The notes under the pieces: model-generated | Told to the model about the DNA's origin: nothing | The model's input: only the letters and a program-made list of their open reading frames with translations | Databases searched by the model: none | Shown: positions 47,459 to 55,183 of the stretch, piece by piece | How the letters are laid out: each line of letters starts with the position of its first letter | How positions within the stretch are numbered: position 1 is the first letter of the stretch | Position numbers and translations under genes: made by a program | Assembly (NCBI RefSeq): GCF_001273955.1 | Contig: NZ_LIGI01000001.1 | Coordinates: 2,778,728-2,833,910, forward strand | Source: Bacillus sp. FJAT-27245 | GTDB lineage: Bacteria > Bacillota > Bacilli > Bacillales > Cytobacillaceae | Reading direction: 5' to 3' | Length of the DNA stretch: 55,183 bases

Positions 47459-49294
47459 TTACTTTTTCGGTCCGCTGTCATCCATTTTAAGGACGGCCAT
47501 GAATGCTTCCTGCGGGACTTCAACAGAACCCACTTGTTTCATTCGCTTTTTCCCTTCCTTTTGCTTCTCAAGAAGCTTCCGTTTCCGGGAAATGTCCCCG
47601 CCGTAACATTTTGCGAGCACGTTTTTACGAATTGCTTTTATTGTGGAACGGGCAACGATCTTCTGTCCGATAGCTGCCTGGACAGGCACCTCGAATTGCT
47701 GCCTCGGTATGAGGTCCTTCAGCTTTTCGACGATCGCCTTTCCACGTTCGTAGGAAAAATCCTTATGGACGATGAAGCTCAAGGCATCAACCTTTTCAGT
47801 GTTCAGCAGAATGTCCATCTTGACCAGCTTGGAAGGCTTATAGCCAATCAGCTCATAATCAAAGGACGCATAGCCCCTTGTATTCGATTTGAGCTGGTCG
47901 AAGAAGTCATAAACAATTTCAGCAAGCGGAATTTCATATACAATGCTGACACGCTTTTCATCCAAGTATTGCATGTCGATGAAAATACCCCGTTTATGCT
48001 GGCAAAGTTCCATAATCGCGCCGACATAATCGTTCGGGGCCATCATGGTTGCTTTAACATATGGCTCTTCGACATGGTCGATTTTTTGCGGGTCCGGCAT
48101 ATTGGATGGGTTGTCCACGCTAAGCTCGGTTCCGTCCGTCAAAAGAACATGGTAAATTACACTCGGTGCCGTTGTAATCAGGTCGATTTTAAACTCGCGC
48201 TCAATCCGCTCCTGGATGATTTCCATGTGGAGCAGGCCAAGGAATCCGCAGCGGAAACCGAAGCCAAGCGCCTGGGATGTTTCAGGCTCAAACTGGAGAG
48301 CCGCATCATTCAGCTCAAGCTTTTCGAGGGCTTCACGCAAATCGTTGAATTTATTTGAATCAATTGGATAAAGACCGCAGAAGACCATCGGATTTAATTT
48401 CCGGTAGCCTGGCAACGGCTCGGTTACCCCGCCTTTCGCGTTGGTAATCGTATCCCCGACCCTCGTATCACTCACATTTTTAATCGAAGCGGTAAGGAAG
48501 CCGACATCCCCGACTGTCAGTTCTTCGCGCGGTTCCGCTTTAGGCGAGAACACCCCGATTTCGTTTACTTCGAATTCTTTCCCGGTTGCCATCATCTTAA
48601 CTTTGTCGCCAACCTTAATTGTTCCGTCGACAACCCTGATATAGGCAACAACGCCCCGATACGCATCATACAGCGAGTCGAATATTAAGGCTTTTAATGG
48701 CGCCTCCGGATCTCCCGTTGGAGCGGGAACCTGCTTGACTACCTGCTCAAGGATGTCTTCGATTCCAATGCCGGCTTTGGCGGAAGCGAGGACCGCTTCG
48801 GAAGCATCAAGGCCAATGACATCCTCGATTTCATTGCGGACTCGCTCCGGGTCAGCGCTTGGCAAGTCAATTTTATTAATAACCGGAAGGATTTCCAGGT
48901 CGTTATCAAGGGCAAGATAGACGTTTGCCAAGGTCTGCGCTTCAATCCCCTGAGCGGCATCGACAACAAGAATTGCTCCTTCACATGCTGCGAGGCTTCG
49001 CGAGACCTCATAAGTGAAATCGACGTGCCCCGGTGTATCGATTAAATGGAAGATATATTCTTCCCCGTCTTTTGCCTTATACTTCAACTGGACGGCGTTT
49101 AGCTTAATCGTTATGCCACGCTCACGCTCCAGGTCCATGGAGTCAAGCAACTGGTCCTTCATTTCACGTGAGGTCAATGCATTCGTTTTTTCCAAAATTC
49201 GATCGGCAAGCGTCGACTTGCCATGGTCAATATGGGCTATAATCGAAAAGTTCCTTATTTTCGACTGCCTCTTCAAACGTTGTTCTCTATTCAA
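47459..49294 (-). CDS. lepA: Elongation factor 4 (LepA)
   Basis: Translational GTPase of 611 aa implicated in initiation and ribosome biogenesis. G1 [12 protein letters not shown] lies near residue 20, the switch region [10 protein letters not shown]3 DTPGHVDF and G4 [12 protein letters not shown]-like domains III and V and the LepA-specific C-terminal domain ([20 protein letters not shown]) follow. The start is TTG 49294, well spaced to AGGAGTGA. Confidence 0.97.
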   Translation of the reverse strand: MNREQRLKRQSKIRNFSIIAHIDHGKSTLADRILEKTNALTSREMKDQLLDSMDLERERGITIKLNAVQLKYKAKDGEEYIFHLIDTPGHVDFTYEVSRSLAACEGAILVVDAAQGIEAQTLANVYLALDNDLEILPVINKIDLPSADPERVRNEIEDVIGLDASEAVLASAKAGIGIEDILEQVVKQVPAPTGDPEAPLKALIFDSLYDAYRGVVAYIRVVDGTIKVGDKVKMMATGKEFEVNEIGVFSPKAEPREELTVGDVGFLTASIKNVSDTRVGDTITNAKGGVTEPLPGYRKLNPMVFCGLYPIDSNKFNDLREALEKLELNDAALQFEPETSQALGFGFRCGFLGLLHMEIIQERIEREFKIDLITTAPSVIYHVLLTDGTELSVDNPSNMPDPQKIDHVEEPYVKATMMAPNDYVGAIMELCQHKRGIFIDMQYLDEKRVSIVYEIPLAEIVYDFFDQLKSNTRGYASFDYELIGYKPSKLVKMDILLNTEKVDALSFIVHKDFSYERGKAIVEKLKDLIPRQQFEVPVQAAIGQKIVARSTIKAIRKNVLAKCYGGDISRKRKLLEKQKEGKKRMKQVGSVEVPQEAFMAVLKMDDSGPKK

Positions 49295-49335
49295 TAGGGT
49301 TCACTCCTGTTTTACGCACCTGTAGACTATTTTTG

Positions 49336-49364
49336 ATTATATCAGCACGAAAATCAACTTTCAA
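49336..49364 (-). promoter_or_regulatory. Sigma-A promoter of lepA
   Basis: TTGAAA (49359-49364) and consensus TATAAT (49336-49341) on the minus strand, spacer 17 bp. Confidence 0.8.
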
Positions 49365-49469
49365 TGAAAAGTGCAGGTATCCCCACGGAGATAGATATGG
49401 ATTCTGTTATGCAGGGAATTGAAGGAAAAAGTGGCGCCACTTACCGCCGTGCAGGAAAATAAAACATAA

Positions 49470-49505
49470 AAATAGTGCCCGGGCCTTCCATACCCGGACA
49501 CAAAA
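49470..49505 (-). terminator. Terminator after spoIIP-yqxA
   Basis: GTGCCCGGG (49475-49483) pairs with CCCGGACAC (49493-49501); TATTTTTATG follows on the minus strand. Confidence 0.75.
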
Positions 49506-49516
49506 ACAAAAGCATA

Positions 49517-49846
49517 TTACTTTGAAAAGAAATCAATTATTCCTTTTACGGCTCCTGACAGAATACTTGTCAGTGCTTTGCCTATTGAGGAAAACACATT
49601 GATGCCTTCCGTATCCTCAATTTGTTGGCCTCTTTCATTTAAACGGATTGTGGCGACCTCGCTTCCCATAATTCCGACTGTCAAATCTTCATGGCCTTCT
49701 TTTTCAAGAGAAACAGGCTGCTTGAATTCAGGTTCTCCATATCCCTTTATGCGGCTGATTCCGTCATTTGCCGCCTGCATCCCCCCGAGGGCGAGCGCGA
49801 ACATGATCGCGGCAAGGCCAAGTGCTTTTAACATATAGAGCTTCAT
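49517..49846 (-). CDS. yqxA: DUF3679 protein YqxA
   Basis: Protein of 109 aa with an N-terminal membrane helix (MLKALGLAAIMFALALGG) and an extracytoplasmic region ending in a hydrophobic amphipathic stretch (IGKALTSILSGAVKGIIDFF). It matches YqxA/DUF3679 by layout and by position directly after spoIIP. Its role in sporulation is unproven. The gap to spoIIP is 14 bp. Confidence 0.85.
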   Translation of the reverse strand: MKLYMLKALGLAAIMFALALGGMQAANDGISRIKGYGEPEFKQPVSLEKEGHEDLTVGIMGSEVATIRLNERGQQIEDTEGINVFSSIGKALTSILSGAVKGIIDFFSK

Positions 49847-49860
49847 GCCGCTCCCTCCTC

Positions 49861-51042
49861 TTACTTTTTATCAGTCGGCTGTTCAATCGGTTTTTCCACA
49901 CTTTCTGCCTGCCAGAAATAATCAGCAAAAACATCTGCGAATGCTTCAGCGGACCGGTTCAATTCCTCGAAGGTATTATCGACTCCCCCAAATTCAATAA
50001 GAATGGCGTTTCCTGATAAATCCTGGTTGTACTTGCCATTCGTCCCCTTTCCCTTTTTCACCACGACACCTCTACTAAGGCCTTTGTAGTTTTTCTCAAG
50101 AAGCTCATGAAGCTCTGTTGCGAATTGCTCATTCTTTTTGAAATTGGGATTGTCACCACCGATAACGAATGCCAGCTTTGCATAAGAAGCTCCGTTAATT
50201 AGTTTGGTCGTTTCTTTTTTTCGATGGGAATCCCTGTGGATGTCGAAATAATATAGAAGTTCCTTATTCGTTGCCATCGCTTCTTTAACTACATTCCTGG
50301 CTTCTGAATATGATTTTTCATATCCTAATTTTTTGGATAGCAACCTATTATTAATATCCGTTTTATCGACAGTCGAGCCAATTCCCCTAGCTTCAAGGCT
50401 ACTCTTCAGGACATCCCCTATTTGCGTGACGTTGATTTTCGAATGGTAGGCGCGATTGGGCTCTTTTTCACCTTTTAGGTAAGGCAAATAAGACTCCCGG
50501 TTATGGGAGAAATAGATGAACACACCTTCTTTCCACCTCGGTGCAGGGGAGCTGCCATTGCCGGTAGAAGGAATATCGGCGAGGTTTTGAAGCGCAGCCT
50601 CCCTTTCCGCCCTCATTATTTCAATTGGCGGAGCCGATTCAATTGGCATATTTGTATAATTGGTCCCTTCTCCCGCTACGGCAATCCTGCCATCAAACAA
50701 ATAGAAACCTGGCAACTCCCGTCCTAGCAAGCTTCTCGGGTCGTCTAACTTTATATTTGCCGATACGGATAAAAAAAGATTTGCAAGCTTCGGGCTCGCG
50801 CCTTTTCCATCCTGGCTCGCGAAGTAATGGTTCTCCCATCCCGCGAATCGGTAAAGCAGTTCCGTATTGATTCTGCCTGGCGAATTTCCAAGGCCGAATG
50901 ATTTTTGGGTGTTTCCCGTACCTAGGGATGCAAGGAGCCCGCTTGCGGTAAAAATGCAAATCAGGAAGCTGGCCAGCAGGGCGGCCCCCTTTGCCAGGCC
51001 TGTCCCTGATAAAATTAGTGCATTGTTCGGCCTGTGTTTCAT
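49861..51042 (-). CDS. spoIIP: Stage II sporulation protein P
   Basis: Cell-wall hydrolase (amidase and endopeptidase activity) of the SpoIID-SpoIIM-SpoIIP engulfment machine. The 393-aa protein has one N-terminal membrane anchor (about 15-40) and a C-terminal catalytic domain. Zinc/catalytic residues are suggested by FIYFSHNRESYLPY near residue 172, YYFDIHRDSHRK near 262 and ILIEFGGVDNT near 345. ATG 51042 follows GGAGGGG. It lies 199 bp after gpr, with which it shares orientation. Confidence 0.95.
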   Translation of the reverse strand: MKHRPNNALILSGTGLAKGAALLASFLICIFTASGLLASLGTGNTQKSFGLGNSPGRINTELLYRFAGWENHYFASQDGKGASPKLANLFLSVSANIKLDDPRSLLGRELPGFYLFDGRIAVAGEGTNYTNMPIESAPPIEIMRAEREAALQNLADIPSTGNGSSPAPRWKEGVFIYFSHNRESYLPYLKGEKEPNRAYHSKINVTQIGDVLKSSLEARGIGSTVDKTDINNRLLSKKLGYEKSYSEARNVVKEAMATNKELLYYFDIHRDSHRKKETTKLINGASYAKLAFVIGGDNPNFKKNEQFATELHELLEKNYKGLSRGVVVKKGKGTNGKYNQDLSGNAILIEFGGVDNTFEELNRSAEAFADVFADYFWQAESVEKPIEQPTDKK

Positions 51043-51241
51043 CGTCCCACCATCCCCTCCAATGATCTACAGCGATTCAAGGGATTGCCATAAAGACAAT
51101 CAACATGCCTTGAACCGAGTTTCTAGTAAATCATATGAAAGCGATAGAGTTGGTAGAACCTGTTCCTCATTTTAGGTGGCATGTGCATGGCAATAGGTTT
51201 TCTTTTTAAGGCGGGTTCTGATTAAGTGGCCAGGAAAAAGC

Positions 51242-52366
51242 TTACCTTGTATAGAAACCCGTATTTTCCTGGTCGACTTCAGAATGAAGCGCCGAATTTA
51301 ACCCTGTTGCAATCAGGTTTGCCATATCCTCGATGAATACATCCACTTCCTTTGGCGTTACCATCAAATTGTGCCCGAGCGGAGCCAGGACCTCATGAAT
51401 CAATTGGCGTTTTTCCTCTTCCTCAAGGGTGCCAACGATGCCAAGAAACGTTTTTCTATGCTCTTCTTCAGGCAAGTCCTCATTTGTCAGCTTTTTCTTC
51501 TTTCCAAACGTCATGCCAGCCGGAACAAGCGCCCTCGACGGCTTGTTCCCTTCCTTCAACTCCTTGCCGAAATGCTTCAGGACAAAATCAATGGCGTCGC
51601 TTGTAATGGAAACAGCATCGACGACCGTCGGCACGCCTATAGCGATAACCGGAATACCAAGGGTTTCCTTGCTGAGCTCCTTCCGTTTGTTGCCGACCCC
51701 TGACCCTGGGTGGATCCCCGTATCCGAAATTTGGATTGTCGAATTGACTCTTTCGATCGACCTCGAAGCAAGCGCATCGACTGCAATGACAAATCCCGGT
51801 TTCGTCTTTCCAACTACCCCCTGGATAATATCGCTCGTCTCTATTCCAGTCAGTCCCATGACGCCCGGCGCAAGCGCGCTGACAGACCGGTAGCCTTCTT
51901 TAACATTTTCAGGTTGGAGATTGAAGAGATGCCTCGTCACAAGAAGATTCTCGCAGACGATTGGCCCAAGTGCATCGGGCGTTACATTCCAATTTCCGAG
52001 GCCCACAACAAGGCATGAATCCTCTTTCCCGATTCCGGCGCTCTCCAAAAACCCGCCAAATTCATCAGCAAATAATTTCCCAACCTTTTGCTGAAGCTCG
52101 GTATCCTGCTGGCGGATGCCCGCCACTTCTATCGTCAAGTAGCGCCCGGGCTTCTTCCCAACCTGTTTTTCTCCTTCCTTTGTTATTTCCACAAGAGAAA
52201 CCTTCATCCCATCAATCTCTTTTTCCTTTATGATGACTCCTTCGATTTCGGAAACATTCCGTTCCTGCCCAATTGTTCCCTCCCTGCCGGCGATTGCCAT
52301 TTCCCTTGCTTCTACAGCCAGGTCTGTCCTAAGTCCATAGTTGCGAATATCGAACATTTCACTCAT
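51242..52366 (-). CDS. gpr: Germination protease GPR
   Basis: Degrades small acid-soluble spore proteins at germination; made in the forespore as a zymogen. The 374-aa protein has the A25-family stretches [16 protein letters not shown] near 120, [14 protein letters not shown] near 165, [10 protein letters not shown] near 195 and [14 protein letters not shown] near 215. The short N-terminal propeptide is removed on maturation. ATG 52366 follows GGGGGC. A sigma-G/F-type promoter lies upstream. Confidence 0.96.
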   Translation of the reverse strand: MSEMFDIRNYGLRTDLAVEAREMAIAGREGTIGQERNVSEIEGVIIKEKEIDGMKVSLVEITKEGEKQVGKKPGRYLTIEVAGIRQQDTELQQKVGKLFADEFGGFLESAGIGKEDSCLVVGLGNWNVTPDALGPIVCENLLVTRHLFNLQPENVKEGYRSVSALAPGVMGLTGIETSDIIQGVVGKTKPGFVIAVDALASRSIERVNSTIQISDTGIHPGSGVGNKRKELSKETLGIPVIAIGVPTVVDAVSITSDAIDFVLKHFGKELKEGNKPSRALVPAGMTFGKKKKLTNEDLPEEEHRKTFLGIVGTLEEEEKRQLIHEVLAPLGHNLMVTPKEVDVFIEDMANLIATGLNSALHSEVDQENTGFYTR

Positions 52367-52411
52367 GTACTATTGCCCCCAAGTCTTAGTTGAATTGCCA
52401 TTCATGTTACT

Positions 52412-52441
52412 TATTATGTTTTCCTGGATCCGGGCAATTCA
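52412..52441 (-). promoter_or_regulatory. Forespore (sigma-G/sigma-F) promoter of gpr
   Basis: On the minus strand TGAATT (52436-52441), 17-bp spacer and CATAATA (52412-52418), close to the sigma-G/F consensus; gpr is a known forespore gene in B. subtilis. Confidence 0.75.
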
Positions 52442-52488
52442 TTCAGCCTGTCAAGGAGATTGGTTTTACACATTTTGTTCGTTGAGTA

Positions 52489-52517
52489 TTGCAATATTGG
52501 CATGCGTTTGATAGAAT
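52489..52517 (+). promoter_or_regulatory. Likely sigma-A promoter of rpsT
   Basis: TTGCAA (52489-52494) and TAGAAT (52512-52517), spacer 17 bp. The 83-nt leader is long enough for S20 autoregulation, but no specific structure was identified. Confidence 0.5.
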
Positions 52518-52600
52518 ATCTTTTGTTCCTATTTATGTTTATGGAAGTGAAATGTCGAGTTCATAGAAGTGTCTCGGTTCTTTTTTAGGAGGTGAATGGA

Positions 52601-52861
52601 ATGCCAAACATTAAATCTGCTATCAAACGCGTAAAAACAAACGAAGCAAACAACGCTCAAAATACAGCTGCAAAGTCTGCAATGCGTACTGCTGTTAAAA
52701 AAGCTGAATCTGCAATCGTATTGAACGACGGCGAAGCAGCGAAAGAAGTTTTTGCCGGAGCGGTGAGCCAGCTTGACAAAGCTGTTACTAAAGGCCTTAT
52801 CCATAAAAATGCAGCTGCCCGCAAAAAGTCTCGCCTAGCAAAGAAAATCAACGCTCTATAA
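52601..52861 (+). CDS. rpsT: 30S ribosomal protein S20
   Basis: Basic helical 86-aa protein ([20 protein letters not shown] at the start, [19 protein letters not shown] at the end), the standard S20 pattern; it binds 16S rRNA at the bottom of the small subunit. AGGAGGTGA selects ATG 52601; an in-frame GTG at 52592 lies within that site. It stands alone with its own terminator, divergent from gpr. Confidence 0.98.
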   Translation: MPNIKSAIKRVKTNEANNAQNTAAKSAMRTAVKKAESAIVLNDGEAAKEVFAGAVSQLDKAVTKGLIHKNAAARKKSRLAKKINAL

Positions 52862-52867
52862 GAGTGA

Positions 52868-52905
52868 AAAGCCTGCTCCACGAAAAGGAGCAGGCTGTTT
52901 TTTTT
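52868..52905 (+). terminator. Terminator after rpsT
   Basis: Perfect AGCCTGCTCC/GGAGCAGGCT stem followed by eight T; it ends at the stop codon of the convergent holA. Confidence 0.92.
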
Positions 52906-53923
52906 ATGATGGCCTTCCAAGCTTCATAAGGAACATTTCGACAAGGAGTGATTTATCGGCTCCCCCGGTTTTCATTTTGTAGTCTGCTTCGGCAAGCTGC
53001 CCAATCATCCCCGTGAGCTCCTCATCGGAAAATCTCCCCGCAAGCCCTGCCGCCATCTTGACCCTGTATGGATGGACTTTGAGCAAACCGGCAATTTGCT
53101 GCTGGCCATACCCCTTCCTGGCCAGTTCTTTTATTTGGTAAATGAGCCGGAACTGGCCGGCCAATAGAGCGAGAATTTTTATTGGTTCCTCATTTTGCTT
53201 AATCAAATCATAATAGATACGCAGCGCGTCTGCCGTTTTGCGTTGCACAACCTTATCGGTAAGGCTGAAAATGTTTTGTTCAAGCGATTTTGGGATGAGC
53301 ATTTCGACGGTCGGCCCATCCACTTTGCCGCCGGGACCGGCATACAGGGCCAGCTTGTCCAATTCATTCGACAGCATGAACAAATTGCTTCCGGCAAGTG
53401 CAGCGACGATTTCCACTGCCTCCGGCTCAATACTGAACCCCTTGCGTTTCGCCTGGCCGGCAATCCAATGCTTCAGTTCCTGATCGGAAAGTTTTTTCAA
53501 TTCAGCGGTAACCGCTACCCGCTTTAATTCCTTTGTAAGCTTTTTCCGTTCATCCAGCTTTTCATATGGGGCAAAAAACACCAAAATCGTGTACGGTGCA
53601 GGCTCCTTCAAGTAAGCTTCCAGCCTTTGAAGGTTGTGGACCGTTTTTTCCTTTTGTTTCTCCGAGGTCAAAAAGACTGGATTCTGGACAAAGACAATTT
53701 TTTTCTCCCCCATAAAAGGAAACGTTTCCGCATCTTCAAGCGCAGCTTCTATAGGCGCCTCCTCCATGTCGTAGGTTGAAAAGTTAAAATCCCGTTCATC
53801 CCCAAGCACCTGGTCAAGCAAAAGCTGGCCTGTTTCCTTCATCAAAAACGATTCAGTACCGTATAACAAATACACCGGAGAAAACTGCTTCGCCCTGATT
53901 TGTTTCCATAATTCCATTACCAT
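52904..53923 (-). CDS. holA: DNA polymerase III subunit delta
   Basis: Clamp-loader delta subunit that opens the sliding clamp. The protein of about 339 aa has an N-terminal AAA+-like domain (FSPVYLLYGTESFLMKE, FPFMGEKKIVFVQNP), a lid and the C-terminal collar (SLEQNIFSLTDKVVQRK, IKILALLAGQFRLIYQIKEL). It matches B. subtilis YqeN closely. ATG 53923 aligns with that start; ATG 53917 is an alternative, and the frame is open to 53941. Confidence 0.94.
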   Translation of the reverse strand: MVMELWKQIRAKQFSPVYLLYGTESFLMKETGQLLLDQVLGDERDFNFSTYDMEEAPIEAALEDAETFPFMGEKKIVFVQNPVFLTSEKQKEKTVHNLQRLEAYLKEPAPYTILVFFAPYEKLDERKKLTKELKRVAVTAELKKLSDQELKHWIAGQAKRKGFSIEPEAVEIVAALAGSNLFMLSNELDKLALYAGPGGKVDGPTVEMLIPKSLEQNIFSLTDKVVQRKTADALRIYYDLIKQNEEPIKILALLAGQFRLIYQIKELARKGYGQQQIAGLLKVHPYRVKMAAGLAGRFSDEELTGMIGQLAEADYKMKTGGADKSLLVEMFLMKLGRPS

Positions 53924-54222
53924 TCCTGCAACTCTCCCCAAATAAATACACCTTTTTCTCTCTCTATCCTAAAGAAGCCCGTCCAATTTTACAAGCATTC
54001 AAAGGGAATCGGAAATCCATATCCGATCCCCATTTTATATGAACGCCGGATCGACAAGCCCCGGGCCTTGCCTGCCGGCGGAACGCCTTACTGTTTTTAT
54101 ATTTCGCTCCTGACGAAAAAACTATTTGTGTTAAGTACTGACAAAAAGCGGCCGTGCATGCAGCGCTGGATTTTTTTTGGGGGATGGCTTATACTATTAT
54201 GGAATATAGGGAGGGGTAGCTT

Positions 54223-54357
54223 GTGAACGAATTTGAACAAAACGTCCAGAGCAAACGTAACGATGCGATTGATTCAGGGGTTGGCTTTATTGTTTCCTTT
54301 GGTTTTTTCGCAACCATGTTCCTAATCGCGACAGTCATCCATGCCATCGGTTCATAA
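54223..54357 (+). CDS. yqzM: Small membrane protein YqzM
   Basis: A 44-aa ORF starting at GTG 54223 behind GGGAGGGG. A polar N-terminus (NEFEQNVQSKRNDAIDSGVG) precedes one membrane helix (FIVSFGFFATMFLIATVI). It matches B. subtilis YqzM in sequence, size and place between comEC and holA, opposite to both. Function unknown. The 53942-54222 gap upstream shows only a weak -10-like TATACT at 54190. Confidence 0.9.
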   Translation: MNEFEQNVQSKRNDAIDSGVGFIVSFGFFATMFLIATVIHAIGS

Positions 54358-54368
54358 TGGATGCCTTC

Positions 54369-54398
54369 CAAGGCCGCCTGCCGCGGCCTTTTTATTTT
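54369..54398 (+). terminator. Terminator after yqzM
   Basis: AAGGCCGC (54370-54377) pairs with GCGGCCTT (54383-54390), followed by TTTTATTTT. Confidence 0.88.
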
Positions 54399-54445
54399 GC
54401 CCTTAAAGCCTTTTTGGCAACAGGAATGGTTTCCGTCTTGTTGTT

Positions 54446-54590
54446 CTGCCCCGATAGCCGTTTTGGCTAACATAAAACGGGATTCGTGGGGTTGTTCTCC
54501 CGGTAGCCGTTTTGGCTAACCGAAATGAGTCCCGTGGTCCAATTTCTGTTGTTGGCGAAAGGTTTTCCTGCTAACCGGGACTGGCTCCGG
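54446..54590. repeat. Degenerate repeat of about 49 bp between yqzM and comEC
   Basis: TAGCCGTTTTGGCTAAC occurs at 54455-54471 and 54504-54520 (49 bp apart), each preceded by GTTGTTCT and followed by a GGGAT/GAGTCCCG-like stretch. A weaker third unit (TTTTCCTGCTAACCGGGA) lies at 54563. Each copy has a small TAGCC/GGCTA hairpin. Confidence 0.75.
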
Positions 54591-54603
54591 AGTTGCAATC
54601 TTT

Positions 54604-55183
54604 TCATTTTGGCCCGGAGGCTTTATTTTTTCCGGTCGATGGTCCAGTGTATGGCAAAAAGGAAGAAAAGGTTCCTGAATTTCCTTCAAAAGTATACGTT
54701 ATTGCCCCGTGGAGGTCGGTCCTGAATACCATTGCGCCAATTTCTTCAAACCTCTTTAAGGTTTCATCATTCGGGTGGCCAAATCTGTTGTTCACTCCCG
54801 CGGAAACAAGGACGAACTCGGGCTGGTACATTTTTAGGAATTGCTCCGATGAAGAGGTTTTGCTCCCGTGATGGCCAGCCTTCAGGACATCAATTTTCAA
54901 TTTTGGGAACGTACCCGCAATCTCGTTCTCTGCCTGTTGATCAAGGTCCCCTGTAAAAAACCACCTCTTGCCTCCTAGAACGGAATAAATGGAGACTGAA
55001 CCGCCATTCCGTTCTCCAGTATATCCTTTTCCGGGTGAAAGGATATAGAAGCTATAAGGCCCGGCCTGCCAATTCTCTCCCCTTGATACCTCCCGGATGG
55101 GAATTCCCTTTTCGGCTGCGAGGAAGATCATTCTTTCTTCCAGTCCGGATTTCTCCCTCATGTCTGGAATCATAATTTCCTCA
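54604..55183 (-). CDS. comEC: Competence protein ComEC, C-terminal part (cut by window edge)
   Basis: The DNA-uptake channel protein ComEC ends here; only its last 192 residues lie in the window and the frame is open at the right edge. What is visible is the C-terminal metallo-beta-lactamase-like domain: WFFTGDLDQQAENEI, DVLKAGHHGSKTSSSE, VLVSAGVNNRFGHPNDE and a final short tail. This domain is thought to trim or process the incoming strand. The membrane channel domain lies outside the window. Confidence 0.9.
   Translation of the reverse strand, partial: EEIMIPDMREKSGLEERMIFLAAEKGIPIREVSRGENWQAGPYSFYILSPGKGYTGERNGGSVSIYSVLGGKRWFFTGDLDQQAENEIAGTFPKLKIDVLKAGHHGSKTSSSEQFLKMYQPEFVLVSAGVNNRFGHPNDETLKRFEEIGAMVFRTDLHGAITYTFEGNSGTFSSFLPYTGPSTGKNKASGPK

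Noticed and set aside
54189-54473. Minus-strand ORF of 94 codons opposite yqzM
   Set aside because: Antisense to the well-supported yqzM and its terminator; no ribosome-binding site.

Overview
This 55 kb window is a core chromosomal segment of a Bacillus-like endospore former (family Bacillaceae). The gene order is almost the textbook Bacillus subtilis stretch from sodA to comEC: sodA, yqgC/B, yqfZ, ispG, yqfX/W, zur, yqfT, nfo, cshB, yqfQ, ispH, yqfO, trmK, cccA, sigA, dnaG, yqxD, ppsR, ccpN, glyS, recO, yqzL, era, dgkA, ybeY, pgpH, phoH, yqfD/C/B, floA, nfeD, yqeY, rpsU, yqeW, mtaB, rsmE, prmA, dnaJ, dnaK, grpE, hrcA, hemW, lepA, yqxA, spoIIP, gpr, rpsT, holA, yqzM, comEC. Names come from recognising protein families and synteny by eye; no database search was run.

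Layout. 1-5 kb: superoxide dismutase (cut by the left edge), a Crp/Fnr regulator with a C-terminal cysteine cluster, membrane proteins and the MEP-pathway enzyme IspG. 6-8.3 kb: a znuC-znuB-zur zinc uptake operon with a Zur-box-like site on its promoter. 8.7-15 kb: endonuclease IV, the helicase CshB, IspH, the Nif3-like YqfO and tRNA methylase TrmK. 15-20.8 kb: cytochrome c550, an acyl-CoA dehydrogenase, and the yqxD-dnaG-sigA macromolecular-synthesis operon. 21-25.5 kb: the gluconeogenesis regulators PpsR and CcpN behind a T-box-controlled single-chain glycyl-tRNA synthetase, then RecO and YqzL. 25.6-31 kb: Era, DgkA, YbeY, PgpH and PhoH. 31-35.7 kb: sporulation genes yqfC-yqfD, then yqfB-floA-nfeD behind a perfect sigma-W-type promoter, then yqeY-rpsU. 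37-46 kb: the dnaK heat-shock operon (hrcA-grpE-dnaK-dnaJ-prmA-rsmE-mtaB) with CIRCE. 46-55 kb: hemW, lepA, the sporulation pair gpr/spoIIP with yqxA, ribosomal protein S20, HolA, YqzM and the ComEC C-terminus (cut by the right edge).

Most genes lie on the minus strand and many overlap by 4 bp, indicating translational coupling. Starts were re-chosen from Shine-Dalgarno spacing, which often favours GTG or TTG.

No defence system, prophage, CRISPR array, rRNA or tRNA gene was seen. What is unusual lies between genes: two unidentified structured RNA candidates (15.06-15.21 kb and 32.57-32.75 kb), several intergenic repeat families (palindromic elements, a 21-bp array, arrays of about 49-52 bp), repeats that begin exactly at the stop codons of ppsR and dnaK, and a 38-codon ORF where B. 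subtilis has cdd.
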